From: Pseudomonas salomonii
Lineage (GTDB): Bacteria > Pseudomonadota > Gammaproteobacteria > Pseudomonadales > Pseudomonadaceae
DNA: 64,000 nt
NCBI RefSeq assembly: GCF_900107155.1
Contig: NZ_FNOX01000011.1
Location: forward strand, 186,001 to 250,000
Direction: 5' to 3'
A program made the position numbers and the translations under genes. The notes beneath the pieces are model-generated. The model worked only from the letters and a program-made list of their open reading frames with translations, did no database searches and was not told the DNA's origin. This document shows, piece after piece, positions 25,989 to 35,078 of this stretch; positions within the stretch are counted from its first letter, which is position 1; every line of letters begins with the position of its first letter.

Positions 25989-26903
25989 ATGAGTAAAAAG
26001 CATATGGGCGCAGCAAACGCAATAATTCTCGATGGTGGCATGGGCCGTGAACTGCAACGCCGGGGCGCGCCGTTTCGGCAGCCGGAGTGGTCGGCATTGG
26101 CGTTGAGCGAAGCGCCGCAGGCCGTTGAGGCGGTGCACACGGCTTATATCCAGAGCGGTGCCAACGTGATCACCACCAACAGCTACGCGGTTGTGCCGTT
26201 TCATATTGGCCAAGCGCGGTTTGCTGCCGAAGGCCAGGCCCTTGCGGCGTTGGCCGGTGAATTGGCCCGACGTGCGGTACAGGCTTCAGGCCAGACGGTG
26301 CGCGTGGCAGGCTCATTGCCGCCGCTGTTCGGCTCCTACCGGCCTGATTTGTTCGAGGCCGGCCGAGTCAGCGAACTGCTGACGCCACTGGTGAATGGCC
26401 TGGCGCCCCATGTCGACCTTTGGCTGGCGGAAACCCAGAGTTCGATCGTTGAGGCCCGGGCTATTCATGCCGGCCTGCCGCAGGACGGAAAACCGTTCTG
26501 GCTGTCGTTTACCTTGAAGGATGAAGACACCGATGAGGTGCCACGCCTGCGTTCTGGCGAACCGGTGGCAGACGCGGCTGAAGCGGCCGCGCAACTGGGT
26601 GTGGCGGTGCTGCTGTTCAATTGCAGCCAGCCGGAGGTGATTGGCGCAGCCATTGATACCGCGCGCCAAACGTTTGAGCGCCTGGGGGTGAGCATCCAGA
26701 TCGGCGCGTACGCTAACGCCTTCCCGCCGCAACCCAAGGAGGCCACCGCGAACGATGGCCTCGACCCCCTGCGTGACGATCTCGACCCGCCCGGCTACTT
26801 GCACTGGGCCGCCGACTGGCAGGCACGCGGTGCCAGCCATTTGGGCGGTTGCTGCGGGATTGGGCCGGAACACATTGCCGTGCTCGCCCAGAAGCTGGCC
26901 TAA
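25989..26903 (+). CDS. Homocysteine S-methyltransferase-family protein (MmuM/YbgG-like)
   Basis: About 304 residues, a TIM-barrel methyltransferase that makes methionine from homocysteine, usually with S-methylmethionine as donor. It shows ILDGGMGRELQRRG at the N-terminus, the zinc-ligand Cys in FNCSQPE (about 214) and the paired Cys in GGCCGIGPEH near the C-terminus, the complete zinc site. The start is uncertain: ATG at 25989 and ATG at 26004 lie in a direct repeat (AAGCATATG) and neither has a clear ribosome-binding site. Divergent from the amino-acid ABC genes, which may import its substrate. Confidence 0.83.
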   Translation: MSKKHMGAANAIILDGGMGRELQRRGAPFRQPEWSALALSEAPQAVEAVHTAYIQSGANVITTNSYAVVPFHIGQARFAAEGQALAALAGELARRAVQASGQTVRVAGSLPPLFGSYRPDLFEAGRVSELLTPLVNGLAPHVDLWLAETQSSIVEARAIHAGLPQDGKPFWLSFTLKDEDTDEVPRLRSGEPVADAAEAAAQLGVAVLLFNCSQPEVIGAAIDTARQTFERLGVSIQIGAYANAFPPQPKEATANDGLDPLRDDLDPPGYLHWAADWQARGASHLGGCCGIGPEHIAVLAQKLA

Positions 26904-26906
26904 GGC

Positions 26907-27587
26907 TTAGATCGCCTGGCGGCGACACTCCGCCAGGCCTTTGAGCTGACCAGAACCGGCCTGGTTGGCTTCTGACAGCCACTCTTCAAAGCCTGCGCCC
27001 ACGGTGGGCCATTCCGAATCCAGAATCGAATACCACGCGGTATCGCGATTCTGCCCCTTCACCACCATATGCTGGCGGAACACCCCTTCAAAGCTGAAGC
27101 CCAGGCGTTCGGCCGCGTATTTTGAGCGGGCGTTGCCGTTGTTGCACTTCCATTCCAGACGGCGGTAGCCCTGCTCGAACGCGTATTTGGCCAGCAGGTA
27201 CACGGCCTCGGTGCTTTTCGGCGAGCGTTGCATCGGTGCGCCGAAGGTGACGTGGCCGATTTCAATGCGGCCCTGGGCCGGGACGATGGACATCAGGCTG
27301 AGGATGCCTTGCACATCGCCGCTGGCGCGGTCGATCACGCTGAAGAAATACGGGTCGCTGTTGGTGGCATGGTTGTTGAGCCAGGCATCGAACGCGGCGC
27401 GCTCGGGGAAGGGGCCGTAAGGCAGATAGTCCCAGAGTTTCGGGTCGGCGCCCGGGCCTTCGAGGGCGCGGAACAGGCCGTCGGCATGCCGCGCCGGGTC
27501 GAGTTTTTCCAGACGGATAAAACGCCCTTCCAGCAGTTGAGCCGTGGGCGCCGGGACGCCTTTCCAGTCGGCGGGTGAGATAGGCAT
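26907..27587 (-). CDS. GNAT-family N-acetyltransferase (RimJ/RimL-like)
   Basis: A 226-residue acetyl-CoA-dependent acyltransferase of the RimJ/RimL type: RFIRLEKLDPARHADGLF at the start, IGHVTFGAPMQRSPKSTEAVYLLAKYAFE in the acetyl-CoA-binding region and NNGNARSKYAAERLGFSFEGVFRQHM near the end. ATG at 27587 follows an AAGGAG ribosome-binding site. It is the last gene of a three-gene operon (PaiB-like, GNAT, GNAT). The target (amine, ribosomal protein or small molecule) is unknown. Confidence 0.87.
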   Translation of the reverse strand: MPISPADWKGVPAPTAQLLEGRFIRLEKLDPARHADGLFRALEGPGADPKLWDYLPYGPFPERAAFDAWLNNHATNSDPYFFSVIDRASGDVQGILSLMSIVPAQGRIEIGHVTFGAPMQRSPKSTEAVYLLAKYAFEQGYRRLEWKCNNGNARSKYAAERLGFSFEGVFRQHMVVKGQNRDTAWYSILDSEWPTVGAGFEEWLSEANQAGSGQLKGLAECRRQAI

Positions 27588-27597
27588 GCTGCGCTCC

Positions 27598-28044
27598 TTA
27601 AAGACCTTTGCGAAATTGCATAAAACCTGGGCGTTCGGCGATGCGTTCGTACAGCGCAATCGCGGTGGCGTTGGTCTCGTGGGTCAACCAGTGCACCTTG
27701 GCACAGTTATCGGCCTTGGCGGTGGCGTAGACGAATTCGATCAATTTGCGGCCCACGCCGGTGCCGCGTTGGGCCGGATCCACCAGCAGGTCCTGCAGGT
27801 AGCAGGAATTCTCGATGCTCCAGTTGGAGCGATGGTAGATAAAGTTGACCATGCCCACCGCTTTGCCGTCCTGCCAGGCGAGCGCCGAATGGGTCGGCTC
27901 GTTGGCATCGATCAGGCGTTGCCAGGTGCTTTGGCTGACGGCGTCCGGCAGTTCGGTTTCGTAGAACTTCAAGTACGCCTGCCACAGCGGCAGCCACGCG
28001 GCGTGGTCGGCGGACGTGACCTGGCGGATGTCGATCTGACTCAT
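27598..28044 (-). CDS. GNAT-family N-acetyltransferase (small)
   Basis: A 148-residue single-domain acetyltransferase with the acetyl-CoA pyrophosphate-binding loop QRGTGVGRKL (about 93-102) preceded by YLQDLLVDP. The start overlaps the PaiB-like stop by 4 bp (ATGA), so the genes are coupled. In Bacillus a polyamine acetyltransferase (PaiA) pairs with PaiB; this gene next to a PaiB homologue may be an analogous amine acetyltransferase, but that is an inference. Confidence 0.87.
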   Translation of the reverse strand: MSQIDIRQVTSADHAAWLPLWQAYLKFYETELPDAVSQSTWQRLIDANEPTHSALAWQDGKAVGMVNFIYHRSNWSIENSCYLQDLLVDPAQRGTGVGRKLIEFVYATAKADNCAKVHWLTHETNATAIALYERIAERPGFMQFRKGL

Positions 28045-28679
28045 TCTGAAACTCCTTGGGGAATAAAGCGCGCGAGGGTCTGGTCGCGTACATCAATGCT
28101 GGCAGCCAGGCCTTCGCGCACGCCGGCAATATCGGCTGCGCTGCGGTTCTGGCTGAGTTTGCGCTTGCCGATCAGGCGCTCGATGGGCAGGGCGAAGCCG
28201 ACGATGGCCTTGAGCATGCCGTCAATGTAGTCGGCCGGGGCGTCGCTGACTTTCCATGGCTGGGCGCGGTTGCCTTCGTGGCGATCGGTGAGGGCGGTAA
28301 CCACCGCGAGCAGCCGCTCGGCGTCGGTAAATACCTCAGCCTTGCCGTAGGCATGCACGGCGATGTAATTCCAGGTGGGCACCACTTTGCCGTGCTCGGC
28401 CTTGGCCGGGTAAAACGCCGGGCTGATATAAGCGTCGGCACCGGCAAAGATCACCAGTGCTTCGCTGCCATTTTGCAGCTCACGCCATTGTGGATTGGCC
28501 TTGGCCAAGTGCCCGTACAGCGTGCCATTGGGGCCTTCATCGGGGTTAAGCAGCAGCGGCAAATGGCTGGCCTGCAGGCCTTGCTCACCAACGGTCACCA
28601 ACTGCGCCAGGCGGGTGTGCTGGATCAGTTGCTGCAGTTCAGGCAAATCATCGAGGGCAAAGGCACGTGGTGTGTACAT
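28041..28679 (-). CDS. FMN-binding PaiB-family protein
   Basis: A 212-residue PaiB-like split-barrel flavin-binding protein. Visible are HLPLLLNPDEGPNGTLYGHLAKANPQW (about 40-66) and VPTWNYIAVHAYGKAEV (about 105-121), both family hallmarks. In Bacillus PaiB is described as a negative regulator; direct DNA binding is not evident from the sequence. ATG at 28679 follows AAGGAAAA. It heads the operon with two GNAT genes and is divergent from a MocR regulator that probably controls it. Confidence 0.87.
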   Translation of the reverse strand: MYTPRAFALDDLPELQQLIQHTRLAQLVTVGEQGLQASHLPLLLNPDEGPNGTLYGHLAKANPQWRELQNGSEALVIFAGADAYISPAFYPAKAEHGKVVPTWNYIAVHAYGKAEVFTDAERLLAVVTALTDRHEGNRAQPWKVSDAPADYIDGMLKAIVGFALPIERLIGKRKLSQNRSAADIAGVREGLAASIDVRDQTLARFIPQGVSE

Positions 28680-28766
28680 GGAAATTTTCCTTGGCGAATG
28701 CCTGCATCCTAGGCAGGCTAATGGTTCGTTGTAAGAGCCATCTGGCACCAATTTCATAGGTCCAAT

Positions 28767-30305
28767 ATGTCGCCCATCACGCCGCCGCTGTCGTTCAACC
28801 CCGCAGGTATCGAGTTGGATCGTCGCCAGGGGCTTACTCGGCAACTCTACGAAGCCCTGCGCCAGCGGGTGCTGGACGGGCGGCTGGTGAGCGGCACGCG
28901 ATTACCCGCCACGCGTGACCTGGCGGCGGCCCTGTCGATCTCGCGCAACAGCGTAGTGCGCGCCTACGATCAGCTGTACGCAGAAGGGTTTATCGAAAGC
29001 CGAGTGGGTGACGGCACCTATGTGGCCCAACTGCCTACGGCAAAAAAACTATCCACAAAAGTATCCACAGGGTTTTCAACAGGTTTATCCCCAGCCTTAT
29101 CCACAAAATGGGCGGATTTGCCGGAAGATCTGGACAATGAAGTTATCCACAGCGCGGGCCTGACACGGGTAAAAAACAACCACCTGGCTCACCCTCCAGC
29201 CGGGCCGCCGCGGGCTTTTCGTGTGGGTGTGCCGGCCTTCGACCTGTTCCCGTTTGATATATGGGCCAAGCTGAATGGGGCGTTCTGGCGCAAGCCGAAC
29301 CTGGAACTGCTGTGTTATGGCGACCCGGCCGGTGACGATCGTTTGCGCGGTCTGATCGCGGCGTATTTGCGCAGTTCACGTGGCATGCAATGCACGGCTG
29401 AACAAATTGTGATCACCAGTGGCGCACAGCAAGCAATTAGCCTTTGTGCACAGTTGCTGGTGGAGCCTGGGGACGGCGTGGCGGTGGAAAATCCCGGTTA
29501 CCGCGCCGCCGGCCACGCGTTCGCCCTGGCCGGCGCGCGATTGCATGGCGTGCCGGTAGACAGCGAGGGCATGGATAGCCAGGTGCTTAACACCCTGGAT
29601 GACTGTCGTGTGGCCTATGTCACGCCGTCCCACCAATACCCGTTGGGCGTGGTGATGAGCCTGGCGCGGCGCCTGGAGCTGCTGGCCTGGGCCGAGCGTA
29701 GCGGCGGTTGGATCATCGAGGACGACTACGACGGAGAGTATCGCTACAGCGGCGCGCCCCTGTCGCCGTTGGCGGCGCTGGATCGCAGTGGGCGCGTGTT
29801 GTATGTCGGCACCTTCGGCAAGGTGGCGTTCCCGGCGTTGCGCCTGGGTTACCTGGTGTTGCCACCGGGGCTGGTGCAAGCCTTCACTCGCCGCCGTGCG
29901 GTGGATATGCGCCATTCCGAAGTCAGTACCCAGGCGGTGATGGCCGAATTCATGGCGGCCGGGCATTTCCAGCGGCACATCCGCCGGATGCGTCGCGCCG
30001 CGCTCAGCCGACGCAATGCGTTGTTGGCCGGATGGCCCGCCGGGTTGCCCGGGGTCGGTGCTTTGCCCAATGTCGCGGCGGGGTTGCACATCACGGTGCG
30101 GGTGGACAGCCTGGCCCGCGAGCAGGTATTGCTGGCTCAGGCCCATGCAGTGGATGTCGAGATCAATGGCTTGAGTAGCTATTGGCTGGCTGGCACACGC
30201 CCGCCACCGGACCAGCATGCTGGTCTGGTAATGGGGTTTGCCGCCGTGCCCGAGGCAGCTATCGCGAAGGCGCTGATGCGCTTGCGCCAGGCGTGGAAGG
30301 CATAG
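28767..30305 (+). CDS. MocR/PdxR-type regulator (GntR HTH + aminotransferase fold)
   Basis: A 512-residue fusion of a GntR winged HTH (about 15-85; LYEALRQRVLDGRLVSGTRLPATRDLAAAL) and a fold-type I PLP aminotransferase domain (about 150-505). The PLP-related stretches include ITSGAQQAISLCAQLL, EDDYDGEYRY and the lysine site GTFGKVAFPALRLGY. Such proteins sense PLP, amines or amino acids and often act on a divergent neighbour, here the paiB-GNAT operon. The linker (about 92-130) is odd: LSTK-VSTG-FSTG-LSPA-LSTK repeats of four residues are encoded by DnaA-box-like 12-bp units. Its 3' end overlaps the convergent toxin gene by 47 bp. Confidence 0.9.
   Translation: MSPITPPLSFNPAGIELDRRQGLTRQLYEALRQRVLDGRLVSGTRLPATRDLAAALSISRNSVVRAYDQLYAEGFIESRVGDGTYVAQLPTAKKLSTKVSTGFSTGLSPALSTKWADLPEDLDNEVIHSAGLTRVKNNHLAHPPAGPPRAFRVGVPAFDLFPFDIWAKLNGAFWRKPNLELLCYGDPAGDDRLRGLIAAYLRSSRGMQCTAEQIVITSGAQQAISLCAQLLVEPGDGVAVENPGYRAAGHAFALAGARLHGVPVDSEGMDSQVLNTLDDCRVAYVTPSHQYPLGVVMSLARRLELLAWAERSGGWIIEDDYDGEYRYSGAPLSPLAALDRSGRVLYVGTFGKVAFPALRLGYLVLPPGLVQAFTRRRAVDMRHSEVSTQAVMAEFMAAGHFQRHIRRMRRAALSRRNALLAGWPAGLPGVGALPNVAAGLHITVRVDSLAREQVLLAQAHAVDVEINGLSSYWLAGTRPPPDQHAGLVMGFAAVPEAAIAKALMRLRQAWKA
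29049..29151 (+). repeat. DnaA-box-like 12-bp repeat array (iteron-like)
   Basis: Five consecutive 12-bp units start at 29049, 29061, 29073, 29085 and 29097. Their 9-bp cores are CTATCCACA, GTATCCACA, TTTTCAACA, TTATCCCCA and TTATCCACA; the DnaA consensus is TTATCCACA, so one is perfect and three have one mismatch. A further perfect TTATCCACA lies at 29143-29151 in another reading frame. All face the same way. They are inside the MocR-linker coding sequence. Confidence 0.75.
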
Positions 30306-33300
30306 CTGCTCTGCGGTTGAAGAACAGCGACTCGGCCAGTTGCTCGCTGATCCTGCTGCGATGGATCTCTATCAACTCCCAATCACTGGGTCCGGTGCGT
30401 TGGTGGGACCCACCGAGCCGTTGTTGTTCGCGGGTCTTGAGATGGCCCTTGGTGAAATTCTCCGGCTCGGCATCCTTGGTTTCATAATGGAAGTGCGCGA
30501 ACCACAGCACAGCGCCGTTCTCCTTATCGCGAATCTCGTACTCGTCCAGGTAGTCCTTCCAGGGCCCCTTGAGGGGGCGGCGCTTGCCGACCCTGGCAAT
30601 GGTGATCAGCCCTTCGCTATGCAGCCAATTCACCCGATCGGCGGTGGGGAGCTGACGCTTGATCATGTCGATATAGGTTTTTTTACCCAACCGGTAGAAA
30701 CGCTGTGCCGCGTCGTTCAGATTGCGGTTGGTCACTGCAGCGGAAGCATGATCGCTCTCCGTGAGATTGCGCTGGGTCAGCGCTTCTTCGATGTTCTTCG
30801 ACGCGGCTTCCAGCGTCCTCGCATAATCATCGAACATATCTTGAACATCTTGCGCAGCGTGCCAGGGCTTCGTTGAGAAACCCTGGTATTTGCGAACTTC
30901 AGCCTTCTCGGCCTCCAACAGCGTTTTACCGGCGTTGATGCTGGTGTCCAGGTCCACGGAAACAGGGGCGGGTGGATGCAGCGCAGTTTTATGCCGTGTG
31001 ACCCACACCCCTGGCGACTTCTCATGGAATGTGGCGATCACCTTGCCGGTCATGCTGGCCTTGACATCGACCAGGGAACTGTCGGTTTCGCGCGGTTCAC
31101 CCATGACCAAGCCGTGATGGCGTGTTTTGATTACTTTGCGCCGCGGGCGGGGCTCGGTCTTCGAGCCGCCGGGCTTGGGCTCCAGGGCTTTCTTCGCGCG
31201 CAGCAATTGCGCCAGGTCGCGTACAGCCCGCTGGCTGAACTCGCCAATCTGTTGGCGGAAACTTTCCAGGCGGCTTTTGTGCAAGTGTTGCGGGTAATCG
31301 GCGTGAAGATCGAGCAGGCGCTGGTCGGCACTGGAAAATTGCTCTACCAGGCTGTTGAGTACATCGATGCGCTCATCCAGCGATGCGCCATTACCGCGTT
31401 CCACAATCTCATTGAAACTCTCGACGTTCAGTTCGGCGCTATCGACGATCTGGCCCATCCGCTCGCGCAGCGTGGCGGGGATCTGGCGTTGCTCTTCATC
31501 GATACACAAGTAGCGGCCCAGGATGATCTCCAGGGATTTGAGTTCAGTGAGGGTTAGCTGTGGCAACTCCCCGATGGTTTTACGAATGACGGCTGCACCC
31601 TCATCTCCCAATGCTCTGAGATCGTTGAAACGGTCGTTGATGAACTGCAGGCGCTTGATGATTGCCTGGTTCAGGGTGGACAGGTCCTGGGCGCTGCGAA
31701 CCTGGTTTTTATAGTCGATGTCCACCTCGGCATCGAGGATTGAGGCCGACGACTTCAGGGCCTCCCTATAACTCACCACTTGTTGATCCAAAGCGATCTG
31801 AGTCAGTTGCAATTGCTGTTTCAGGTAACCGCTCATATTGCTCTGGTAGGTGGGCACCGTGTCGATGATGCTCAAGGACTTCAGTTGGCTGATCGCTTCG
31901 TCGTACGCCGCCAGCCGGCCGTCGACTTTACTGATGAACGTTGTACGCCGCAGGTCTGTGGAAGGGCCGGGGGCAGCGTCCAGCGCAGGCTCTGCCTCAA
32001 GCACGTCCAGCTGTTGGCGGGCGGCGACCGCGTCGAAGGCGTTGAGTTGAGTCATAAGTGCCGCAATGCGCGCCGGCTGATCGATTTTGACCGCACGCCG
32101 CCGGTTTCGAAGACCGCCGCCGCGTAGCCGCAAACGGACATCGACAAACCATTGCCCCGCGAGGTTGCCGATCAGCGGGGGGCCGGTACGCGAAGGTTCT
32201 TTCGGGTCGATGATGACGACGCTGTCGTTGTCATCCACCGTGACCTCGAACCAACGCTCGCTGACCGGTGCGTACCACTTGTCTGCAAGCGGATAGAGAT
32301 TGAGGTGGTGACCGGGGTTTTTATTTTGTTCACCGAGTTTTTCGGGCTTGGCGACCTTGAAACTGTCGAGCGTCTTGGCCAGTCCGAGGCGGCTGTGACT
32401 GAGGGCTCCGCGAGTGTGCACGGGGCCTTGATGCTTGGCTGAAAGTTGGCTGTCGGAAATAGTGGCCTGTTGCACTGAGGTAAGTGTCTTCTCGTTAACG
32501 GACGGCGTGTCTACCGTTTCAATCGTCGTTTTCTTTGGTTCAGCTCGGACTCTGGGGGGAGCGGATCGCTTGGGCGCTCCAGGGTGGCGCAGGGCGATGT
32601 GCAGCGTCAGCGCCATGCCGAGGTTGAGAAAGACATCCACCAACGCTGTCCAGGAGGCAGGTTGATCACTCTTGTTCACGGCCTCCTCGGCGGCCTGCAG
32701 GTCGTCCATGATTTGCCAGACCCAGGCGGCGATGCCAAGGGTGCGGCCCATGAAGGGCAGGGCGGCGTTGAAAATTTGCCAGCCGGCCTGCCGAAAGGTC
32801 GCCCAGCGTTTCTGCACGTTGGACACCGACTGGCGTGTCGCCAACTCGACCATGGCATTGGCGTTGGCCTTGAACAGCGTGGCAAAGATGTCATTGCCCA
32901 TTTCTTCATCGCTCAACGTCACCGGGCCGCTCATGTACAGCACGGTCAGCGGTTCGACCAGTGCGCGCACCACGGTCCAGGGCGAAGGAAGGGTGTCGGG
33001 GAAAACGTATTGGGCGTAGTTGAATCTTTGCGCTTCAGGTAGCCAGGCCAACACCGACTCGCGCAAGGAGCGGTCATGTTTGATGGCATAGAGCAGGTTT
33101 TGCCGCGACGCAAATTGCATCAGGGCCGGCTCCAGCAGCGGCCGATAGAGTACGCAGGGGCCGTTGTCGGAATGCTTCGGGCCAATCACGAACATATTGG
33201 TGACCACGTCATGCTCAGGCCCGGGGCGCAGGCTGGGCACGAAGGCCAGGCAACGCATGACGATAGGGTGCCCGTCTACATGGCGCGCATGTTCATCGGT

Positions 33301-34932
33301 ATGCATAACGGCGGCGACGTAGCGATAACCCAGCTCATCGAAGCCGCTCTGGCTTCGGATTTTCATCTGCAGGGCCAGCAACGGCAGTTGAATCTGCAGG
33401 TGGCCGATGTAGAGCTGTTGTCGGTGACTCGATTGGGTGGGGTCATCGAGCAGCTGCTGTTTGACCAGTGCGGGGTAGCGCTGACCGATATCGATGTCCT
33501 CGATCACGTCTTTCAGGTAGCTGTAGGTCAGCCAGGCGGGGGTGTCACTGCCCCTGCCGTTGTAGTGCACTGTCACGTTGCCGGTGGGCAGGCCGGTGAG
33601 GTTTTCCAAGGCCAGGTCGATCAGGCTGCGGCGTGTGGTGTCCACGGCTCCGGGGACGATAAACGTGCCCCACAGCACTGGGCTCTCAATGACGATCTCG
33701 ATGTTGTCCAGGTTCAGGCGCGCGCCCTCTTCGGGGGAGCGGATAAGGTTTTGCAGCTGCGTCCGTGCGTAGTCACGAATGGCTGGAATGCCGTCCTGAA
33801 ACGTTTCGCCGTGGTAATGGCTGTGCAGTTGGGCCAGGTTGATCATATAGCGGCCGTAGGCGGCGATATCGGAGTCCGTTGCCGACGCCAGCCAGCCTGG
33901 AAGTTGTCGGTGAATATCGCGGATATTCGACAGTTGGTGATCGCTCATTTCTTCGATACTGGGCACGATGCGGGCGACCGTTGTCGCGGGCGCCTGTGCT
34001 TCGACCGGGTCCTCCAGGCCGGATTCGCCGTAACTGCCTATGGCGTCGATTTGCAACGAGATCAGATTGCAGGCCAGCGTATCGAAGAAGTTGCCGTCGG
34101 GTTCATACAAGCGCCATTGCAAGGTGGCGTCCCTGTCGGGCGCACTCATTCGTGCAGGCAGCGCGGCACCAAATTGTGCCAGTGACTCGAACGTCTCATA
34201 CCCGCTCACCAACGAGTGCGTCAGGATCATCGGGCGATTGGCGTGCTCGCCCACCAATACGGTGATATCCAGGAAGCTGACATGGGTGGACAGGCCGGCG
34301 TCAAGAATGTCCACGTCGACCAGGTACGCGTGGGTCTTGTAAGGGTCTTTCAGCGAACGTCTGGCCAGGTCGGGTTCCTGGAAAAATCCACGTGCCATCG
34401 CGCTTTCGTGCTCACTCAGGCCTTGCTCTTCGGTGATGTTCCACACCTTCCTCAGTGTGCTGGAAAAGGCTTGCCAGCGCGGACCGGTGGCGCCATTGGA
34501 CGCGTTCCAGAAGTCCAGTTGCTGTTCCTGGAACGCAGTGAACAGCAGGTCGGACAGCTCGTTGATCAAGCGTGCGATAGCATCGATTTTCACTGCCAGG
34601 TGCACAGGAATCAGAGCGTATGGTTGCAAGGTGAGGAAGTGTTGGCCGTCGATATAGGTCACTCTCTCGCTGGACAGTGCCTGCCGGGCCAGCACGGACG
34701 TGAGCGGTTCGACAGTGGCCGGCGCACGCACGACGTCGTTGCCGACCACCTCCCATTGAGGGCTGACGACCATGGCCAGGTCGGGTTCGATCTCCAGCGT
34801 GGGATATAACGCTTTGATGGCTGAGCGCAATGCCGTTGCGGCCACTTCGCGGATAGTGGGGCCACTGGTTAACTGGGTCAGCAGTTCATAGGTAGTAGGT
34901 GGACGGTGATTGTTGACAGTGTCATTGGGCAT
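30259..34932 (-). CDS. Dermonecrotic-toxin-domain protein, giant (paralogue 1)
   Basis: A 1,557-residue protein without signal peptide. The N-terminus (SGPTIREVAATALRSAIKALYPTLEIEPDLAMV) is recognised as the dermonecrotic-toxin-type domain (DUF6543) found in large Pseudomonas toxin-like proteins. A hydrophobic stretch (about 700-730; MGRTLGIAAWVWQIMDDL) may insert into membrane, and a conserved APVSERWFEV...VVIIDP block follows near residue 890. The C-terminus ends with a conserved RPLKGPWKDYLDEYEI block. ATG at 34932 is preferred over a TTG at 34953 because of a GGAG 8 bases before it. The tandem neighbour is collinear. No catalytic motif, secretion tag or immunity partner is seen. Confidence 0.8.
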   Translation of the reverse strand: MPNDTVNNHRPPTTYELLTQLTSGPTIREVAATALRSAIKALYPTLEIEPDLAMVVSPQWEVVGNDVVRAPATVEPLTSVLARQALSSERVTYIDGQHFLTLQPYALIPVHLAVKIDAIARLINELSDLLFTAFQEQQLDFWNASNGATGPRWQAFSSTLRKVWNITEEQGLSEHESAMARGFFQEPDLARRSLKDPYKTHAYLVDVDILDAGLSTHVSFLDITVLVGEHANRPMILTHSLVSGYETFESLAQFGAALPARMSAPDRDATLQWRLYEPDGNFFDTLACNLISLQIDAIGSYGESGLEDPVEAQAPATTVARIVPSIEEMSDHQLSNIRDIHRQLPGWLASATDSDIAAYGRYMINLAQLHSHYHGETFQDGIPAIRDYARTQLQNLIRSPEEGARLNLDNIEIVIESPVLWGTFIVPGAVDTTRRSLIDLALENLTGLPTGNVTVHYNGRGSDTPAWLTYSYLKDVIEDIDIGQRYPALVKQQLLDDPTQSSHRQQLYIGHLQIQLPLLALQMKIRSQSGFDELGYRYVAAVMHTDEHARHVDGHPIVMRCLAFVPSLRPGPEHDVVTNMFVIGPKHSDNGPCVLYRPLLEPALMQFASRQNLLYAIKHDRSLRESVLAWLPEAQRFNYAQYVFPDTLPSPWTVVRALVEPLTVLYMSGPVTLSDEEMGNDIFATLFKANANAMVELATRQSVSNVQKRWATFRQAGWQIFNAALPFMGRTLGIAAWVWQIMDDLQAAEEAVNKSDQPASWTALVDVFLNLGMALTLHIALRHPGAPKRSAPPRVRAEPKKTTIETVDTPSVNEKTLTSVQQATISDSQLSAKHQGPVHTRGALSHSRLGLAKTLDSFKVAKPEKLGEQNKNPGHHLNLYPLADKWYAPVSERWFEVTVDDNDSVVIIDPKEPSRTGPPLIGNLAGQWFVDVRLRLRGGGLRNRRRAVKIDQPARIAALMTQLNAFDAVAARQQLDVLEAEPALDAAPGPSTDLRRTTFISKVDGRLAAYDEAISQLKSLSIIDTVPTYQSNMSGYLKQQLQLTQIALDQQVVSYREALKSSASILDAEVDIDYKNQVRSAQDLSTLNQAIIKRLQFINDRFNDLRALGDEGAAVIRKTIGELPQLTLTELKSLEIILGRYLCIDEEQRQIPATLRERMGQIVDSAELNVESFNEIVERGNGASLDERIDVLNSLVEQFSSADQRLLDLHADYPQHLHKSRLESFRQQIGEFSQRAVRDLAQLLRAKKALEPKPGGSKTEPRPRRKVIKTRHHGLVMGEPRETDSSLVDVKASMTGKVIATFHEKSPGVWVTRHKTALHPPAPVSVDLDTSINAGKTLLEAEKAEVRKYQGFSTKPWHAAQDVQDMFDDYARTLEAASKNIEEALTQRNLTESDHASAAVTNRNLNDAAQRFYRLGKKTYIDMIKRQLPTADRVNWLHSEGLITIARVGKRRPLKGPWKDYLDEYEIRDKENGAVLWFAHFHYETKDAEPENFTKGHLKTREQQRLGGSHQRTGPSDWELIEIHRSRISEQLAESLFFNRRAAMPSTPGASASAPSR

Positions 34933-35078
34933 GCGCAGCTCCGTTGCATTCAATGGCCCGTACGGGCTTTAAGGAACGCGCAAGGTAGCGAGCGACGTTA
35001 CCGCAGGGGCGGTAGATACGTCGCGCTGCGGCTGGCTGCGATCATGAATCGAGGGCGCGAACGCCCTCGCCTCGGGGG
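34933..35078 (-). other. Spacer between the tandem toxin-like genes
   Basis: A 146-bp spacer with a hairpin (GAGGGCGC-GA-ACGCCCTC, 35051-35068) just 3' of the second gene, lacking a T-run on the minus strand. No separate gene is seen, in particular no immunity-protein-sized frame. The two genes could be cotranscribed. Confidence 0.5.
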
